Shown piece after piece: positions 1-6,242 of a stretch of DNA of 6,242 nucleotides (within the stretch, counting starts at the first letter, position 1; the number at the start of each line of letters is the position of its first letter). The notes beneath the pieces were generated by a model. That model was not told where the DNA came from, did no database searches, and worked only from the letters and a program-made list of their open reading frames with translations. The DNA is taken from the NCBI GenBank assembly GCA_017411235.1, contig JAFPMR010000203.1, positions 1 through 6,242 of the forward strand, in the 5' to 3' direction. This DNA is from Bacilli bacterium. GTDB taxonomy: Bacteria; Bacillota_I; Bacilli_A; RF39; UBA660. Both the position numbers and the translations under genes were made by a program.

Positions 1-3000
1 TTAATGTAAGAGCAGTAAACAAATCAGATTCTCATGAAGGTAGATTAATCTTAAAGAAAGTAATCGAAAATGCAACTGATGAAAATACAGTATTCCACTT
101 CAATGTAAAAATTGGAGATAGTGTACAAACAGTTGATCTAAAAGCTGGTAGAAGTTGGACATCTGATGTGGTTACTTGGGTTGGTGACAATGCTCCAGCA
201 TATGAAGTAACAGAGGTTAATGTCCCAGCAGGATATAGCCAAGTTAGAATAGATAATGGAACAGGAACATTAAGTTCAACACAAACTGTTACAGCAACAG
301 CTGTAAACAGAGCAGACGAACATAATGGCCAAGTTGCAGTAACTAAGAAAATAGTAACAGATGAAAAATTAAAACCAGAAGCAGTTGAAGGAAGATTCAC
401 TGTTAAGATTACAATCACTGGTACATTCGAAGCTGATGGAGAAAGCGTAGTAAATGGATCAAGAACATATACTAAAGAAATAGCTGCAGATGAAACATTT
501 ACATCTCCAAACATTAAATGGTATGGAAACAATGCTCCACTTTATAGTATAAGTGAGACAAACCTTCCAAAAGGATGGGTATTAGAATCAATTACTAATA
601 AGAGTGGTAAATTATCAGATGGCCATACAGTAAATGCTACAATTACAAACAGTTTAACAACAGAAGTAATAATCGACCTAACTATGGAACTTGGTGGTAT
701 CGTTTGGGAAGACTTAACTGATGATGAAAAATTAGTTGAGAGAATCAATGATACAGGAAAAGGACACATAGCTGATGGTAGATATGATAAAGATAATGAA
801 TTAGGTATTTCAGGAGTTGAAGTTTATGTAGAGAAAGTTCTATATGGACAAGGCGGAAATGAAATAGCTAGAGTTGCTCCAATCGCATACGAAGAGAGTG
901 GTTCTCCACTTTCATTCCCAGTATACACTTCAGCAAGTGATCTAGGAAAATGGAGCGTACCAAGAATTGAACTTGGTGTAACAGAAGCTGAAAAAGCAAT
1001 GGGTGCATCATATGCAAGATTCAATATTAGATTCGTATATGATGGACAAACATATGAACCAACAGTTCCACTTGTAAATGGAGATGCTGCTGCATATAGA
1101 GCTGCATCAACAGCTGCAAAAGAAGGCTGGTTCGATAACTCAATGGCTGATGACATTAATAGACAAGAAGTAAACAACAGAGTAGCTGAAGTATATGGTG
1201 GCAATGCTGCTAACGATACTTCAACAGACGGATATGTAAGAGGATTAGATGGAACAGAAGCTACTATTAGATATAATACAGCTTCAGGTGATGATGGAAA
1301 ATTAGCTACATCAACAGTTGTTACAAGAGACAACAACAATGTTGCTTTACCATTATTCAAAGCTAAAGCTACAACTGATAAAGTTGGTTTAGTATATCCA
1401 TTTAATAATAGATCTCATCTATATGATATAGATAAGAAATTAACTGAATATGGAATCGTTGAAACATATCACTATATTGCAACATATCCATATACACAAA
1501 ACATTAACTTAGGTTTAGTAAAGAGAGAAACATCTGATTTATCAATTGCAAAAGACTTAGATAAAGCTATAGTAGTTGCAAATGGTAAGATGTTAACTTA
1601 CAAATACAATAGTATCTTAAATAAATTAAGTGAAGGCCCATTAGTTGCAATCGAATCAAGAGATACAGTTAATGGATACAAACTAAATGTTTATAGCACA
1701 GATTACTATTACAGATCATCAATTTATGATCACTTACTAAACGAAAATGGAGCTGGATTAAAAGCTGCATTAGATAATTTCTATAGTGAAATGGGATTCC
1801 AAAACGAATCTAAAGATTCTGAGTTAGAGATTTACTTAAACTACAAAGTTCTAGTATTCAATAACTCACAAGGTGATTACATAGCTACAGTAAATAAACT
1901 TGCTGATTACTATGACGAGTCATTAGAATTAGTAAGAGAAGATACAATGGCATATGTAAACACACAAGATACAGCAAATGATCAAATCAATGAAGGTTTA
2001 GTAAAAGTTGCAAACAAACCAACATACACAACATCACAAGGACAAACAAACGTAGTAAGTTGGATTGATACTCAAGAAGGTATTCCTTCACCTGCAATCG
2101 TAGGTGCAAATAGAAGTAGCAAAGTTAAATCAATGACAACTACTTCACTAAAAGATATCAGACTTGAAAGAGGACAATACATACTTCTTGATATGACATT
2201 TAAAGTAAATAAACAAACTAACGACCAAGGTGTTGAAGACGCAATCATCTTAGGTGAAAAGAATAATATTGCAGAGATTGCAAGCTACTCTATCTATGAT
2301 AGAGAAGGAAACGTTGAAGGTAAGATAGATCGTAACTCTGCTCCAGCAAATATCAATTCTGATGAATACTACTATGAAGACGATACAGATAAAGCTCCAG
2401 TAGTAGATATCGAATTATATGAAACAAAGAGATCAATTGATGGTATGGTTTGGGAAGATGCTCAAACTAAAGAAGTTGAATTTAGCGAGATTGTCGGAGA
2501 TGGTAAATATAAAGCATCTGAAGACCAAGTAATCGCTGGATTAGATACATCATTAGTTGAAAAAGTAATTGTAAAAAACGGAGACAACTATAGAGAATAC
2601 GAAGCTATCTGGGATACTTCAGATACAACAATCGAAGGATTAGGTGGAAACTCTATCGAATCTCTAACAGGATTTGATAGTACAGTAGAAACTGATTCTG
2701 AAGGTAAATATTACTTTAATGGAGTTCCTGCTGGTAACTTCGCTGTAAGATATACTTATGGTAATAAAGATGTTCCAACTACTCCATTAGATACAAGAAT
2801 TGGTGTATTCAATGGTCAAGATTATAAGACAACAGCATATCAAGTAGGATTTGCAGCAGTTCAAGAAGATGGTACTTTAGTAAATGAATGGCACGACCTA
2901 TCAAACGAAGCACTAGCTAATGAACCTGTAAACGACGCAAGAGATGTTGAGCCTGAAAGATTAAATGTCATTGCAAAATCTAAAGTTATGACAAACTATA

Positions 3001-4517
3001 ATGGTGAAATCTTAGCTTCAGCAAATGACAGAGATGCAGACCATACAGAATTATATAATCAATATCAAATGATGGCTGAAACAGCTAAATTAGATTTAGA
3101 GGTTGAGGACATTATAACAAACGAAGCAGTTAAAGCATTGTTAACAGGTGATGCTGATGTAACAAGAATCGGTGGTATCGAAATCTATGGTAAATCATTA
3201 AAAGATAACCCAACTGAATTAGATAACGCTATACTAAATGATACATTAGAATACAAATTTATAAATATCGACTGCGGTCTAGAAGCTAGATCAGATAACG
3301 AGGTTGTATTAGATAAACAAATCAAGAACATTAAATTAACAACAGTAGACAATCAAGATATAGCTGATGTAAACTTCGATATCGTATACAATTATAAAGG
3401 TGTAAATCCTGATGGTACTTCAAAATGGAGCACTACAGTAACAATTAATAAAGCTACTTCAAAAGGATATGAAAACTTACAAGCAGTTAACAAAGACGTT
3501 GTAAGAGGTATCCAAAACTTCAGATATTTAAATGTTGATGAAAACATCTTACAAGGTGCTGTAATCTCAATTGAATATCAAATAACAGCTTTAAACAACG
3601 GTGAGGTTGATAGAGTTGGTACAGCATTAGCTGAACTAAATACTCCAGAAGAAATCATCGCTGCAAGCAACGAATTAAGAAATTCTATCGAGAACTTCTC
3701 TAAAGAAGGTGATAGATATACAAGAAATGATGTTGTTGGTCATTACTTAGGATCTGTTTACTACAATGGTACAGAAGCTAAAGGAAATGACGACGTAGTA
3801 AAGACTAAAGTAAGACAATTAGTAGATTACATTGATAATGATGCTGTTTATACACAAGCATACAACAGCAATAGAGACCACAGCTGGAAAGTAACAACTG
3901 AAAGAGAATTACTTGATGTTGGAGCTTCAGATGTAGTATCTAATACAGAAACTTATGAAACAAGATTATTATCTAAGTCACTTCTAGTAAATGACGAAGG
4001 ATTAGTAAACTTAGTTGATAAGAACGGTAAACTATTCACAACAACTCAAAAGAATAACATAGTATTATCAATAGATTCAGATGCTAATTCAAGTGAATTA
4101 TCAAATGCTGGATTCATAAGAGAATTAGTTCCAGCAAACGCTGATTCTGATAATGTAGATAATTATACAGCAGCAATCTTTGTATCAACATCAAGAACAA
4201 TTGCTTCTCAAACTGAAGCTAACGATATGGCATTCGATAACTTAACAGAAATTGTTAAATTCGAAAACGAAGTTGGTAGAAGAGATATTGAATCTGTAGT
4301 TGGTAACGCCAACCCATCATTCAATATAGCAGAAGAATTCATTAGTGATGATGTTGAACATGATCAAAGTGCTACAGAGTTAATCACATTAACTCCTCCA
4401 ACTGGTATTAACACAAGCAGCTTCTTAACACTTCAAGTATTAGGAATCTCACTTGTAGCTCTAGCAGTTGTAGCAGGTGGTATAGTTATCATCAAAAAGA
4501 AAGTTATTGAAAAATAA
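1..4517 (+). CDS. Giant multidomain wall-anchored surface protein (adhesin-like), 5' partial
   Basis: The frame is already open at base 3 and runs without a stop to TAA at 4515-4517, giving 1504 visible residues. The true start lies outside the window, and the GTG at 168 is only an internal valine codon. In order the protein shows tandem Cna-B/SpaA-like units (residues 1-217), a first SdrD-B-like module (about 227-806, GGIVWED at 231-237), a second related module (about 807-1463, DGMVWED at 813-819), and a C-terminal TPPTG motif (1464-1468), hydrophobic helix (about 1474-1497) and KKK-rich tail. This architecture is that of a sortase-anchored cell-wall protein whose stacked beta domains project outward. 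Such proteins usually mediate adhesion or surface-layer functions, but no ligand can be inferred here. The sequence is rich in Asp, Asn, Thr and Tyr and has a single cysteine (residue 1091). A hairpin terminator follows directly. I am confident it is a surface protein; adhesion is inference. Confidence 0.88.
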   Translation, partial: NVRAVNKSDSHEGRLILKKVIENATDENTVFHFNVKIGDSVQTVDLKAGRSWTSDVVTWVGDNAPAYEVTEVNVPAGYSQVRIDNGTGTLSSTQTVTATAVNRADEHNGQVAVTKKIVTDEKLKPEAVEGRFTVKITITGTFEADGESVVNGSRTYTKEIAADETFTSPNIKWYGNNAPLYSISETNLPKGWVLESITNKSGKLSDGHTVNATITNSLTTEVIIDLTMELGGIVWEDLTDDEKLVERINDTGKGHIADGRYDKDNELGISGVEVYVEKVLYGQGGNEIARVAPIAYEESGSPLSFPVYTSASDLGKWSVPRIELGVTEAEKAMGASYARFNIRFVYDGQTYEPTVPLVNGDAAAYRAASTAAKEGWFDNSMADDINRQEVNNRVAEVYGGNAANDTSTDGYVRGLDGTEATIRYNTASGDDGKLATSTVVTRDNNNVALPLFKAKATTDKVGLVYPFNNRSHLYDIDKKLTEYGIVETYHYIATYPYTQNINLGLVKRETSDLSIAKDLDKAIVVANGKMLTYKYNSILNKLSEGPLVAIESRDTVNGYKLNVYSTDYYYRSSIYDHLLNENGAGLKAALDNFYSEMGFQNESKDSELEIYLNYKVLVFNNSQGDYIATVNKLADYYDESLELVREDTMAYVNTQDTANDQINEGLVKVANKPTYTTSQGQTNVVSWIDTQEGIPSPAIVGANRSSKVKSMTTTSLKDIRLERGQYILLDMTFKVNKQTNDQGVEDAIILGEKNNIAEIASYSIYDREGNVEGKIDRNSAPANINSDEYYYEDDTDKAPVVDIELYETKRSIDGMVWEDAQTKEVEFSEIVGDGKYKASEDQVIAGLDTSLVEKVIVKNGDNYREYEAIWDTSDTTIEGLGGNSIESLTGFDSTVETDSEGKYYFNGVPAGNFAVRYTYGNKDVPTTPLDTRIGVFNGQDYKTTAYQVGFAAVQEDGTLVNEWHDLSNEALANEPVNDARDVEPERLNVIAKSKVMTNYNGEILASANDRDADHTELYNQYQMMAETAKLDLEVEDIITNEAVKALLTGDADVTRIGGIEIYGKSLKDNPTELDNAILNDTLEYKFINIDCGLEARSDNEVVLDKQIKNIKLTTVDNQDIADVNFDIVYNYKGVNPDGTSKWSTTVTINKATSKGYENLQAVNKDVVRGIQNFRYLNVDENILQGAVISIEYQITALNNGEVDRVGTALAELNTPEEIIAASNELRNSIENFSKEGDRYTRNDVVGHYLGSVYYNGTEAKGNDDVVKTKVRQLVDYIDNDAVYTQAYNSNRDHSWKVTTERELLDVGASDVVSNTETYETRLLSKSLLVNDEGLVNLVDKNGKLFTTTQKNNIVLSIDSDANSSELSNAGFIRELVPANADSDNVDNYTAAIFVSTSRTIASQTEANDMAFDNLTEIVKFENEVGRRDIESVVGNANPSFNIAEEFISDDVEHDQSATELITLTPPTGINTSSFLTLQVLGISLVALAVVAGGIVIIKKKVIEK
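3..653 (+). repeat. Tandem Cna-B/SpaA-like beta-sandwich units with candidate isopeptide residues
   Basis: This is a protein-level tandem repeat. The tail of one unit ends at Asn6 (AVNK). A full unit covers about residues 8-108, and a second full unit about 109-217. Each full unit has the same order: a G-x-L/V-x-x-KK strand (Lys18/19; Lys115/116), an FxVKI strand, a W(V/Y)G(D/N)NAP(A/L)Y turn, a Y-x-(V/I)-(T/S)-E strand (Glu71; Glu185), a G-x-LS strand, and a closing strand with Asn (Asn102 in AVNR; Asn216 in ITNS). Lys, Glu and Asn at these places match the spontaneous Lys-Asn isopeptide arrangement known in Cna-B and pilin domains. The bond itself is inferred. The second full unit is longer because of an insertion around residues 120-155. 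More units probably lie upstream of the window. Confidence 0.72.
681..2420 (+). other. SdrD-B-like extracellular module 1
   Basis: This segment covers about residues 227-806 of the surface protein. It begins with GGIVWED (231-237), followed by an acidic DGRYDKDNE stretch and a GISGVEVYV strand, which is the usual opening of an SdrD B-like prealbumin fold. Further on are INLGLVKRE (501-509), a Tyr-rich segment (YSTDYYYR), a strand LEIYLNYK (608-615) ahead of LADYYDESLELV, and a closing acidic segment EDDTDKAP just before module 2. These landmarks recur in module 2 in the same order about 580 residues later. In B-type domains the acidic opening loop often binds calcium; that is possible here but not shown. 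The boundaries are approximate. Confidence 0.65.
2421..4391 (+). other. SdrD-B-like extracellular module 2
   Basis: This segment covers about residues 807-1463. It opens with DGMVWED (813-819) and has a clear B-domain closing hairpin, GKYYFNGVPAGNFAVRYTY (about 901-919). Next come a NGQDYKTTAYQ segment, INIDCGLEAR (1088-1096, matching INLGLVKRE of module 1), the strand ISIEYQITAL (1188-1197, matching IYLNYKVLVF) and VGRRDIESVVGNANP (about 1424-1438), which lines up with the end of module 1 (GKIDRNSAPAN). It then leads into the sorting tail. The second half is about 75 residues longer than in module 1. Residue 1091 is the only cysteine seen in the whole visible protein. The role is presumably a structural stalk or display element. 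Confidence 0.62.
4392..4514 (+). other. Variant sortase sorting signal (TPPTG + hydrophobic helix + KKK tail)
   Basis: Residues 1464-1468 read TPPTG. They are followed by a five-residue spacer, an uninterrupted hydrophobic stretch of about 24 residues (about 1474-1497) and the basic end KKKVIEK. This is the three-part layout of a cell-wall sorting signal: the motif is cut between Thr and Gly by sortase and the helix and basic tail hold the precursor in the membrane. The leading Leu of LPxTG is replaced by Thr, so a sortase with relaxed or altered specificity would be needed. If no sortase recognises it, the helix would act as a plain membrane anchor. No sortase gene lies in the window. Confidence 0.75.
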
Positions 4518-4526
4518 TTTTAAAAT

Positions 4527-4560
4527 AAAAAAGATGTAAGCCAAGCTTACATCTTTTTTT
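4527..4560 (+). terminator. Rho-independent terminator after the surface-protein gene
   Basis: The arms GATGTAAGC (4533-4541) and GCTTACATC (4545-4553) pair perfectly over 9 bp around a CAA loop. Six A's (4527-4532) extend the pairing into a seven-T run (4554-4560), so the hairpin can reach about 15 bp. It starts 9 bases after the TAA stop. The A-run makes it potentially active on the opposite strand too, but no minus-strand gene is seen to use it. Confidence 0.93.
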
Positions 4561-4571
4561 ATTCTAAATAC

Positions 4572-4600
4572 TTGTTTTTTGGGGAAAAGTGTAATAAAAT
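4572..4600 (+). promoter_or_regulatory. Candidate sigma-A promoter for the SpoIIE-like gene
   Basis: TTGTTT (4572-4577) and TAAAAT (4595-4600) are separated by 17 bases and lie between the terminator and the next gene, where a promoter is needed. Both hexamers are imperfect and the region is very AT-rich, so a chance match is possible. Transcription would begin near 4607, leaving a leader of about 50 bases. I see no Spo0A box of the TGTCGAA type in 4518-4660, although Spo0A drives spoIIE in Bacillus subtilis. Confidence 0.35.
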
Positions 4601-4646
4601 GAAGAAAATTATCACAGATATGAAACTTTTTATTTAGGTAAAAAGA

Positions 4647-4654
4647 AAAGGTGG
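4647..4654 (+). promoter_or_regulatory. Strong ribosome binding site fixing the start at 4661
   Basis: AAAGGTGG is a near-perfect Shine-Dalgarno sequence with a 6-base spacer to ATG at 4661. It decides the start of the SpoIIE-like gene; no better-supported in-frame start is present nearby. Confidence 0.85.
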
Positions 4655-4660
4655 TTAAGG

Positions 4661-6242
4661 ATGTTTCAAACAATTAAAAATATTTTTAATAGAGAGAATA
4701 AGATTAATCTAATATTGCGTGAAATGTTTAAATTTCAAAATATCATCATCTACGTTATTTCACTATTAATATCAATGGTTGAAATAAAGGGTGGGAAATT
4801 ACCATTTGCTCCAATAATGGTAGCAGCCTGTGTAGGTGAATCAGTTCCCGTACTATTAGTATATGTACTATCACTAATTGGTACATATATAGGTGGTGGA
4901 ACTAATGCTATTTTGGAATTTATTTTTATTTCTATTATTTACTTTGTTTTAGTTCTATTATTTAAGTCTAAAATTGCGGTAGAAGATAGAAATGAACAAA
5001 TAAAAACAGGTGGCAAATTATTCTTAGCTACATTTATAGTTAATTGTTTTGAAAGAATATCAATGGGCCTTGCTTTTTCTGAGATAATGTTCTCAATATT
5101 TATTGCTATCATTTATTATGTTTTATACAAAATATTTGTTAATGGTATAAATGTTATTAAAGATTACAATATTAAGAAAGCATTTACAAGAGAAGAATTA
5201 GTTGCAGGAGCTATAATGGTATGTATAGCTTGTGTAGTATTTAGAAATATAAAAGTATTCGATGTTAATTTACTATTTATCATAATGGTATTCTTTGCTT
5301 TAGCAAATGGTATGACAAATAAGTTTATTAATGGATTAGTTGCAGGATTTGGAATTGGACTTGCAGTTGCACTTTGTACTGAAGTTACACTTTTAGAAAT
5401 ACTAATACTAATTCTAGCAGGATCTGTTGCAGGAATACTAGCAAATGGTGGAAAGATTGCATCAGTAACAGGAACATTCCTAATTGATTTGGGAGCATTA
5501 TATGTATTTAAAGATAATCCAGAGATGTTTGTATATCTTAAAGGAATATTAATTGCAACAATTCTATTAGTATTTGTTCCAATGAAACGTAACTATGATT
5601 TCGATTCAATAGTAGAAAAGAAAAAAGAACTTCCAGCTGTTCAAAAGAAGATTGCAGAAAAAAGTAAAGTTAAAAGCGAACTAACAGAGGAAGACATTAT
5701 AAATAATGTAAATCTAACAATAGATGTTGTTCCAGAAAAGTTTGTTGAAAATGTTCTTAAGAAGATAAATAAACATCCAGATAATATCTTCTACGAAGAA
5801 CTAATTAACGAAGAGAATGGAATAATAAGAGAGCTAGGAATTAAATATATAAACAATAATAAAATAACAGAAGATGATTTTATTAAAGTTTTAAACAATC
5901 ATAACAATTTCATAGCTAAAGATGATGATAGAATATTAAAAGACGTAAAAGAGATTGTAAGTATAGTAAATACTAATTCTTTAAAAGAATTAGATTTAGA
6001 TATCGAAAAGGAAAATAAAGAACCTAAAAAAGAAAAAAAGAAGGTTAAAAACGATATTAAAGAAACTAAGGAAGAAAATGCCCTTAAAAACGATTTAAAT
6101 GCCAAAAATTTCAAAATAGAAAGTGTAGTCATAAAAGATATAGATAATGGTAAAAAAGTCGTAGAAATCAATTTTGACAAAGATGAAGCTACACGATTAA
6201 AAGATAAAGCTGTAGTAGCTAATATAAGCGACATTTTAACAA
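4661..6242 (+). CDS. spoIIE: SpoIIE-like multi-pass membrane protein, 3' partial
   Basis: ATG at 4661 sits behind a strong AAAGGTGG site and opens 527 codons with no stop before the right edge. After a short charged cytoplasmic start (residues 1-26) come many hydrophobic helices up to about residue 306. Landmarks there are KLPFAPIMVAA (46-56), GLVAGFGIGLAV (225-236) and a glycine-rich LAGSVAGILANGGK segment (252-265). The order, spacing and length agree with the ten-helix N-terminal domain of Bacillus subtilis SpoIIE (about 320 of 827 residues), as remembered. A cytoplasmic regulatory region follows (about 308-448), then a Lys/Glu-rich linker (about 449-482), then a segment at 484-527 ending in ISDIL that resembles the stretch just before the SpoIIE phosphatase domain. 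In SpoIIE the missing C-terminal PP2C phosphatase dephosphorylates SpoIIAA to activate sigma-F in the forespore, and the protein localises to the division septum through FtsZ. All five cysteines (57, 129, 188, 191, 239) are in the membrane part. A non-sporulation SpoIIE relative remains possible. Confidence 0.75.
   Translation, partial: MFQTIKNIFNRENKINLILREMFKFQNIIIYVISLLISMVEIKGGKLPFAPIMVAACVGESVPVLLVYVLSLIGTYIGGGTNAILEFIFISIIYFVLVLLFKSKIAVEDRNEQIKTGGKLFLATFIVNCFERISMGLAFSEIMFSIFIAIIYYVLYKIFVNGINVIKDYNIKKAFTREELVAGAIMVCIACVVFRNIKVFDVNLLFIIMVFFALANGMTNKFINGLVAGFGIGLAVALCTEVTLLEILILILAGSVAGILANGGKIASVTGTFLIDLGALYVFKDNPEMFVYLKGILIATILLVFVPMKRNYDFDSIVEKKKELPAVQKKIAEKSKVKSELTEEDIINNVNLTIDVVPEKFVENVLKKINKHPDNIFYEELINEENGIIRELGIKYINNNKITEDDFIKVLNNHNNFIAKDDDRILKDVKEIVSIVNTNSLKELDLDIEKENKEPKKEKKKVKNDIKETKEENALKNDLNAKNFKIESVVIKDIDNGKKVVEINFDKDEATRLKDKAVVANISDILT

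Noticed and set aside
168..170. GTG as the start of the surface-protein gene.
   Set aside because: The frame is open upstream to base 3, those codons continue the same repeat unit, and there is no ribosome binding site before the GTG.
824..1360. A long minus-strand frame opposite the surface-protein gene (also 32-532 and 542-769).
   Set aside because: These are antisense shadows of the strongly coding plus strand; their Ser/Thr/Leu/Val-rich translations mirror Arg, Gly, Lys and Asn codons and show no domain.
4599..4637. A 12-codon reading frame (MKKIITDMKLFI) in the leader of the SpoIIE-like gene, a possible leader peptide.
   Set aside because: It has no properly spaced ribosome binding site (GGGG lies 14 bases upstream), its ATG overlaps the end of the candidate -10 box and would precede the predicted transcription start, and short frames are common by chance in AT-rich DNA.
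4518..4660. A riboswitch or small RNA in the intergenic region.
   Set aside because: Apart from the terminator hairpin there is no conserved-looking structure, and the remaining 100 bases are accounted for by a promoter and ribosome binding site.
4461..4673. A 70-codon minus-strand frame across the intergenic region.
   Set aside because: It spans the terminator hairpin and overlaps both genes' ends, lacks a convincing ribosome binding site, and its Phe/Leu-rich content reflects the AT-rich strand rather than a protein.
5899..6234. A 111-codon minus-strand frame rich in Ser, Phe and Leu.
   Set aside because: It lies antisense to the continuous SpoIIE-like frame, and its composition is the complement of a Lys/Glu/Asp-rich segment.

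Overview
The window comes from a low-GC, AT-biased Gram-positive bacterium, most likely an uncultured anaerobic Bacillota (Clostridia-like). The supporting signs are near-exclusive AGA codons for arginine, strong AAAGGTGG ribosome binding, a large repeat-rich wall protein ending in a sortase-type tail, and a SpoIIE-type membrane protein. No in-frame TGA is used as a sense codon in either gene, so the standard bacterial code fits. The lineage guess rests on remembered protein style, not on a search.

Layout. Bases 1-4517 hold the 3' part of one very large surface-protein gene; its start lies left of the window. The visible 1504 residues (residue number = codon start divided by 3) contain three parts. 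First is a tandem array of roughly 96-114-residue Cna-B/SpaA-like beta-sandwich units (residues 1-217). Next are two long collinear SdrD-B-like modules (about residues 227-806 and 807-1463) that look like an ancient internal duplication. Last is a C-terminal wall-sorting tail with a non-canonical TPPTG motif, a hydrophobic helix and a lysine-rich end. Bases 4518-4660 are the only intergenic stretch. It carries a near-perfect hairpin terminator followed by a plausible weak sigma-A promoter and a strong Shine-Dalgarno sequence. Bases 4661-6242 hold the first 527 codons of a gene that runs off the right edge. It resembles stage II sporulation protein E (SpoIIE): a polytopic membrane domain of about 307 residues, then a cytoplasmic regulatory region. 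The PP2C phosphatase domain expected in SpoIIE would lie beyond the window.

The two genes look like independent transcription units on the same strand, separated by the terminator. There is no sign that they work together. The adhesin would be displayed on the cell wall, while the SpoIIE-like protein would act at the membrane or division septum. No RNA genes, mobile elements, CRISPR arrays or DNA-level repeats were seen. The most useful leads are the variant sorting signal, the giant-module duplication, and a SpoIIE-like protein whose regulatory region lacks cysteines and sits beside an adhesin gene rather than the usual neighbours.
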